Assembly (NCBI RefSeq): GCF_010726245.1
Contig: NZ_AP022561.1
Span: forward strand, 2,108,001 to 2,172,000
Source: Mycolicibacterium aichiense
GTDB lineage: Bacteria > Actinomycetota > Actinomycetes > Mycobacteriales > Mycobacteriaceae
Direction of reading: 5' to 3'
Length of the DNA stretch: 64,000 nucleotides
Shown: positions 62,622-64,000 of the stretch, one piece after another
Numbering within the stretch: position 1 is the stretch's first letter
Layout: every line of letters starts with the position of its first letter
Made by a program: the position numbers and the translations under genes
The notes under the pieces: model-generated
Told to the model about the DNA's origin: nothing
Seen by the model: only the letters and a program-made list of their open reading frames with translations
Databases searched by the model: none

Positions 62622-62696
62622 GGTGTGCCGGGAAGTCTGGTCGGCAGTCGCGCCCGAATGGGCGGTCGACTCGAGCGAAGATGCGGAGACTCAGGC
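62622..62696 (+). ncRNA. Conserved antiporter leader element (candidate riboswitch) before the CPA1 antiporter gene
   Basis: Bases 62622-62645 are identical to 36181-36204 in front of nhaA (core GCCGGGAAGTCTGGTCGGC). AGTCT at 62634-62638 can pair with AGACT at 62687-62691, next to the GGAG ribosome site, as in the nhaA leader. A separate CGCCCGAATGGGCG hairpin (62651-62664) lies between. The rest of the two leaders differs. Presence of the same element before two unrelated antiporter families argues for a shared ion-responsive control; mechanism is inferred. Confidence 0.55.
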
Positions 62697-63929
62697 GTGG
62701 CGCTTGTCCTGGCATTCGGTGTGGTGCTGCTGATCAGTGTCTCGCTGTCCGGTGTGGCGGCCAGGACCGTGCTGTCCACCGCGTTGATGTTCCTGGTGGC
62801 GGGAGCGTTGATCGGCCCGGGCGGATTTGACATCGTCGAGCTGGGCCCCGGGCATGGCATGGTTGCCGCACTGGCGGACATCGCCTTGTTCACCGTCCTG
62901 TTCACCGACGGTCAGCGCGCCAATATGCGTGCGCTGCGCGAGAATTGGCGGCTGTCCGGGCGAGCTCTCGGGCTGGGGATGCCGTTGACGATGGTGGGAA
63001 TCGCGGTTCCGGCACACTTTCTGGCCGGGCTGGACTGGCCCACCGCGTTTCTGCTTGGCGCGATTCTGTCGCCGACCGATCCGGTGTTCGCCGCCGCATT
63101 GGTCGGCCGGTCGGACATCCCGCTGCGATTGCGGCGGTTGCTCAACGTGGAGTCGGGTCTCAACGACGGGCTGGCGCTGCCGTTCGTGCTGATCTTCCTC
63201 GCCACTGCCAAACACGAGAGCTCGCACTGGACCGAGGTTCTCGAGGAGCTCGCACTGGGCCTGGTGCTCGGCTTCGGTATCGCCGCGCTGGTGGCGCTGG
63301 CCTGGCGCAGCAAGATCCTCACTGCCGAACCGCGATTGCAGCCGCTGGGACCGGTCGCCATCGCGGTCGTCGTCTACGCCGGCTGCCACTTGACCCACGC
63401 CAATCCCTATTTGGCCGCTTTCGCGGCAGGGTCGACTCTGGCGACGCTGGACCCGGTGACTGCCGAACGTTTTGAACCCTTTGGCGATCTGTTGGCCGAG
63501 CTCACGAAGTTCGCGGCGCTTTTGGTATTCGGAGCGCTGATCACGCCGGACAGGCTGTCGCACCTGGGTTGGCAGGGCTGGCTGCTGGCGGTGGTGGCAA
63601 TTGTGGTGATTCGCCCGGTGTCACTGCTGGTTTCGCTGCTGCGCACGAAGATGCCGCGGCGCGAACGGCTCACGGCGGCCTGGTTCGGCCCCAAAGGGTT
63701 CGCGTCGGTGGTGTACGGGCTGCTCGCTCTGCAGTCGGGCATACCCGACAACCAGCTGGTCTTCGACCTCGTCGCGGTGACAATCGCGCTGTCGATCGTG
63801 CTGCATTCCTCCACCGACGTACCGGTGGCCAAGTTGCTCCGCGTCGAGCCGCCCGACAATCTGCCGGCCGGCCGGCCTGAGCCCGGTGAACCCGCGGCTG
63901 CCGATCGCAGAGCGCCGGAGTCCGCGTGA
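62697..63929 (+). CDS. CPA1-family Na+/H+ antiporter (NhaP-like)
   Basis: 410 residues from the GTG at 62697, after GCGGAG; the frame is open from 62457, but that part covers the leader. Twelve or thirteen transmembrane helices. Family marks: FLVAGALIGPGGFD, LFTDGQRANMRAL, AILSPTDPVFAAALVG and RLLNVESGLNDGLALPFV, with the TDP and ND ion-site residues of CPA1 antiporters. TAAWFGPKGFASVVYGLLAL is also typical. The C-terminal tail is short and Pro/Ala-rich. It should exchange Na+ or K+ for H+. No counterpart at this position is recalled in M. tuberculosis. Confidence 0.92.
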   Translation: MALVLAFGVVLLISVSLSGVAARTVLSTALMFLVAGALIGPGGFDIVELGPGHGMVAALADIALFTVLFTDGQRANMRALRENWRLSGRALGLGMPLTMVGIAVPAHFLAGLDWPTAFLLGAILSPTDPVFAAALVGRSDIPLRLRRLLNVESGLNDGLALPFVLIFLATAKHESSHWTEVLEELALGLVLGFGIAALVALAWRSKILTAEPRLQPLGPVAIAVVVYAGCHLTHANPYLAAFAAGSTLATLDPVTAERFEPFGDLLAELTKFAALLVFGALITPDRLSHLGWQGWLLAVVAIVVIRPVSLLVSLLRTKMPRRERLTAAWFGPKGFASVVYGLLALQSGIPDNQLVFDLVAVTIALSIVLHSSTDVPVAKLLRVEPPDNLPAGRPEPGEPAAADRRAPESA

Positions 63930-63968
63930 CTGACCAACGGCCGGCGACGAACAACGTACGGTTCGTTT

Positions 63969-64000
63969 GTGCGCGCACACCAGATCGCCGAACAGTTCCC
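63969..64000 (+). CDS. Start of a further gene (truncated by window end), possibly CBS-domain protein
   Basis: A GTG at 63969 opens VRAHQIAEQF before the window ends. TACGGT at 63957-63962, six bases before the GTG, suggests a leaderless start. The wording of the first residues resembles CBS-domain proteins found next to antiporters in mycobacteria, but ten residues are too few to be sure. Confidence 0.35.
   Translation, partial: MRAHQIAEQF

Noticed and set aside
62457..62696. Upstream extension of the CPA1 antiporter frame
   Set aside because: It covers the conserved leader element and lacks membrane-protein character; the GTG at 62697 follows a ribosome site.
1..64000. Mobile elements, tRNA/rRNA genes, phage genes
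   Set aside because: No transposase, integrase, terminal repeats, tRNA-like cloverleaf or rRNA signature was found; the gene order looks like conserved core chromosome.

Overview
The window is a GC-rich, gene-dense piece of a mycobacterial chromosome, most likely a fast-growing Mycolicibacterium. The evidence is the gene content (LexA, ChiZ, NrdR, IdeR, SigB, SigA, polyphosphate glucokinase, Cei, CeoBC, Dxs, HemE/HemY/ChdC, AftC), GTG starts, and actinobacterial small DUF proteins. From memory, the gene order follows the M. tuberculosis block from about Rv2724c (fadE20) and Rv2721c down to Rv2669, read in the opposite direction. This synteny is recalled, not computed. No tRNA, rRNA, insertion sequence, prophage or CRISPR array was found, and no gap between genes exceeds 300 bases.

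Region 1 (1-16 kb). A partial molybdopterin oxidoreductase and an acyl-CoA dehydrogenase flank a TetR-type palindrome. Next come an LGFP-repeat membrane protein, then lexA and the LysM protein chiZ, divergent around SOS boxes, and nrdR. A PhzF-like protein, an alpha/beta hydrolase and a PAC2 protein follow, then a lipoprotein serine protease, sthA, a DUF4192 protein, the iron regulator ideR and sigB, which has an ECF-type promoter.

Region 2 (16-32 kb). Small conserved actinobacterial proteins (DUF3099, DUF3039, DUF7455, DUF952, RidA) lead to a secreted PGRS-like glycine-rich protein without a PE domain, a serine-hydrolase lipoprotein, sigA, and the divergent ppgK and suhB. Then come cei and a DUF4193 gene around a perfect CRP palindrome, a DUF3093 gene and dut back to back on what looks like one bidirectional leaderless promoter, and a DUF3710 / OB-fold / DUF3159 / MFS-transporter stretch.

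Region 3 (32-52 kb). CeoC/CeoB (TrkA-type potassium regulators) are divergent from an APC transporter and an RNA methyltransferase. NhaA follows, preceded by a conserved leader, then dxs, convergent with an RNase D gene. The heme operon hemE-hemY-chdC comes next, then three tandem membrane-anchored GGDEF-EAL proteins and msrB.

Region 4 (52-64 kb). A leftward operon (RibD-C reductase, hydrolase-like lipoprotein, aftC, msrB) is followed by a ZapE-type ATPase. A very large hybrid histidine kinase / PP2C phosphatase / RsbW-like protein overlaps a STAS anti-sigma antagonist. A GNAT acetyltransferase, a small upstream ORF and a CPA1 Na+/H+ antiporter follow. The antiporter's leader carries the same 24-nt element found before nhaA 26 kb away, which is the most attractive candidate for an undescribed regulatory element in the window.
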